From Amanita rubescens (lineage: Eukaryota > Basidiomycota > Agaricomycetes > Agaricales > Amanitaceae): a stretch of DNA of 39,637 bases. This document shows positions 39,054-39,637 of the stretch, one piece after another; positions within the stretch are counted from its first letter, which is position 1, and every line of letters starts with the position of its first letter. The stretch covers positions 1 through 39,637 of the forward strand of contig WION01000489.1 of assembly GCA_015039365.1 (NCBI GenBank). Direction: 5' to 3'. The notes under the pieces are model-generated. The model did not search any database and was not told the DNA's origin. It was given only the letters and a program-made list of their open reading frames with translations. A program made the position numbers and the translations under genes.

Positions 39054-39418
39054 AATCTGTATCTGTATCATATTAGAGTAAAATGTACTATATCAAACAT
39101 ATGCAAGTATATACAAAACCCTCTACATTAACTGATATTATAAATAAATACAAATACATCATCCTTGACAACACTTTCTCATACATGGACAAGTTGACAA
39201 CTATCTGTCTTCTCCAATTCATGACTACACTATTCTCAATTAACTAATATTATACCTTAAACAACATTTTCTCATACATGGACAACTGTCTTCTCCAGCT
39301 CATGGCTACATTCTCAATACATTGCTGAGCATGAGCAAACATAAACAAACATAAACAAACATAAACAACCAATACAAGCACAGTTTTTAAGGATTTTAAG
39401 CAATTCTTTTTTGTCAGA
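39054..39418. repeat. 3' non-coding region of the KDZ-type element with local duplications
   Basis: An imperfect duplication of about 115 bases starts at 39127 and 39241 (TAACTGATATTATA and TAACTAATATTATA; TTTCTCATACATGGACAA; TGTCTTCTCCA). A short AAACATAAAC repeat follows at 39336-39368. No gene. Confidence 0.65.
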
Positions 39419-39637
39419 CAGTGATTGCAGTCCTATAGGAGTCCTAGGAGTCTAATGGACTGACCAAACAATGCAAAACATGTATTTTACCTTTTTACAA
39501 ATTTTTGATTTTTTTATTGGACAGTGATCAGAGTCCTATAGGAGTCCTAGGAGTCTAATTGGACTAACCAAACAATGCAAAACATGTATTTTACCTTTTT
39601 ACACATTTTTTTGATTTTTGATCGGACAGTGATCAGA
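39419..39637. repeat. Right subterminal tandem repeats (103-105 bases) of the KDZ-type element
   Basis: Units begin GTCCTATAGGAGTCCTAGGA at 39430 and 39533 and continue GACTRACCAAACAATGC, ACATGTATTTTACC and ACAGTGATCAGA. The window stops just before a third unit would begin. The first bases of the window have the same GTCCTATAGGAGTC word followed by the transposon terminus. Confidence 0.85.

Larger units (their letters stand above)
33334..39637 (+). mobile_element. KDZ-type (CxC5/CxC6) DNA transposon, left end and genes, right end outside window
   Basis: The left terminus GAGGTCTTTACTGTCCCCCCCC shares its first eleven bases with the element at 12560, and is followed by GGAGTCC repeats at 33365-33415. 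The element encodes an accessory multi-exon gene (33782-36895) and a transposase (36957-39053), both on the plus strand. Subterminal repeats with GTCCTATAGGAGTCCTAGGA start at 39430, and the window ends inside them. It is long enough and intact enough to be an autonomous source for the derivative at 12560-14876 or its relatives. Confidence 0.8.

Noticed and set aside
1..39637. Window as a circular molecule because both ends lie in the same repeat
   Set aside because: The 8-base flanks of the presumed single element do not match, and repeat-induced contig breaks explain the pattern.

Overview
The window looks like a transposon-rich accessory region from a filamentous basidiomycete, most likely an Agaricomycete (inference). 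The reasons are short introns of about 50 bases with GT..AG ends, a KDZ-type transposon with CxC cysteine clusters, TKL-like kinases in a tandem family, and relics of a KRE6/SKN1 beta-glucan synthesis gene. There is no bacterial-style gene packing and no operons.

Layout from left to right. Positions 1-66 are the right terminus of a KDZ-type DNA transposon. Positions 512-3659 are a decayed Ty3/gypsy element on the minus strand, with an open gag, a pol interrupted by two TGA codons and then cut off, and an LTR-like 5' region. Positions 3678-4645 are the three-exon 5' part of a gene that ends exactly at the LTR of a Ty1/copia element. That copia element (4646-15103, minus strand) has an intact 1948-codon gag-pol, an extra upstream ORF ending in a hydrophobic helix, two apparently identical 407-base LTRs, and a primer-binding site resembling the anticodon arm of initiator tRNA-Met. 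Its 5' LTR carries a nested 2.3 kb non-autonomous KDZ-type transposon (12560-14876) flanked by the 8-base duplication GTGTCTAC.

From 17.5 to 33 kb lies a degraded host-gene neighbourhood. It holds three paralogous minus-strand TKL-like kinase genes (A 18811-24042, B 23943-25534, C 29822-31804) and KRE6/SKN1 relics on the plus strand (17.5-18.7 kb and 32.1-32.9 kb, with a related piece at 29.3-29.6 kb). Kinase A has an intact frame but lacks the catalytic Asp, and its second intron contains a complete 3.8 kb hAT transposon (19429-23228) with an apparently intact nine-exon transposase. Kinase B carries a one-base frameshift. Kinase C is intact and is predicted to splice into a C-terminal exon resembling the C-terminal domain of the polarity scaffold Spa2, which would make a kinase-Spa2 fusion.

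From 33334 to the window end is the left part of a potentially autonomous KDZ-type element. It has a multi-exon accessory gene (33782-36895) and a 698-codon CxC5/CxC6-type transposase (36957-39053). The right terminus is not reached; interestingly, the first 66 bases of the window are the kind of right end it would need.

The likely order of recent events is: the copia element inserted (LTRs still identical), then a KDZ derivative with a dead transposase jumped into its LTR, probably mobilised in trans by a relative of the element at 33-39 kb. Exon boundaries were read by eye from splice signals and frame continuity; family assignments come from motif recognition, not database searches.
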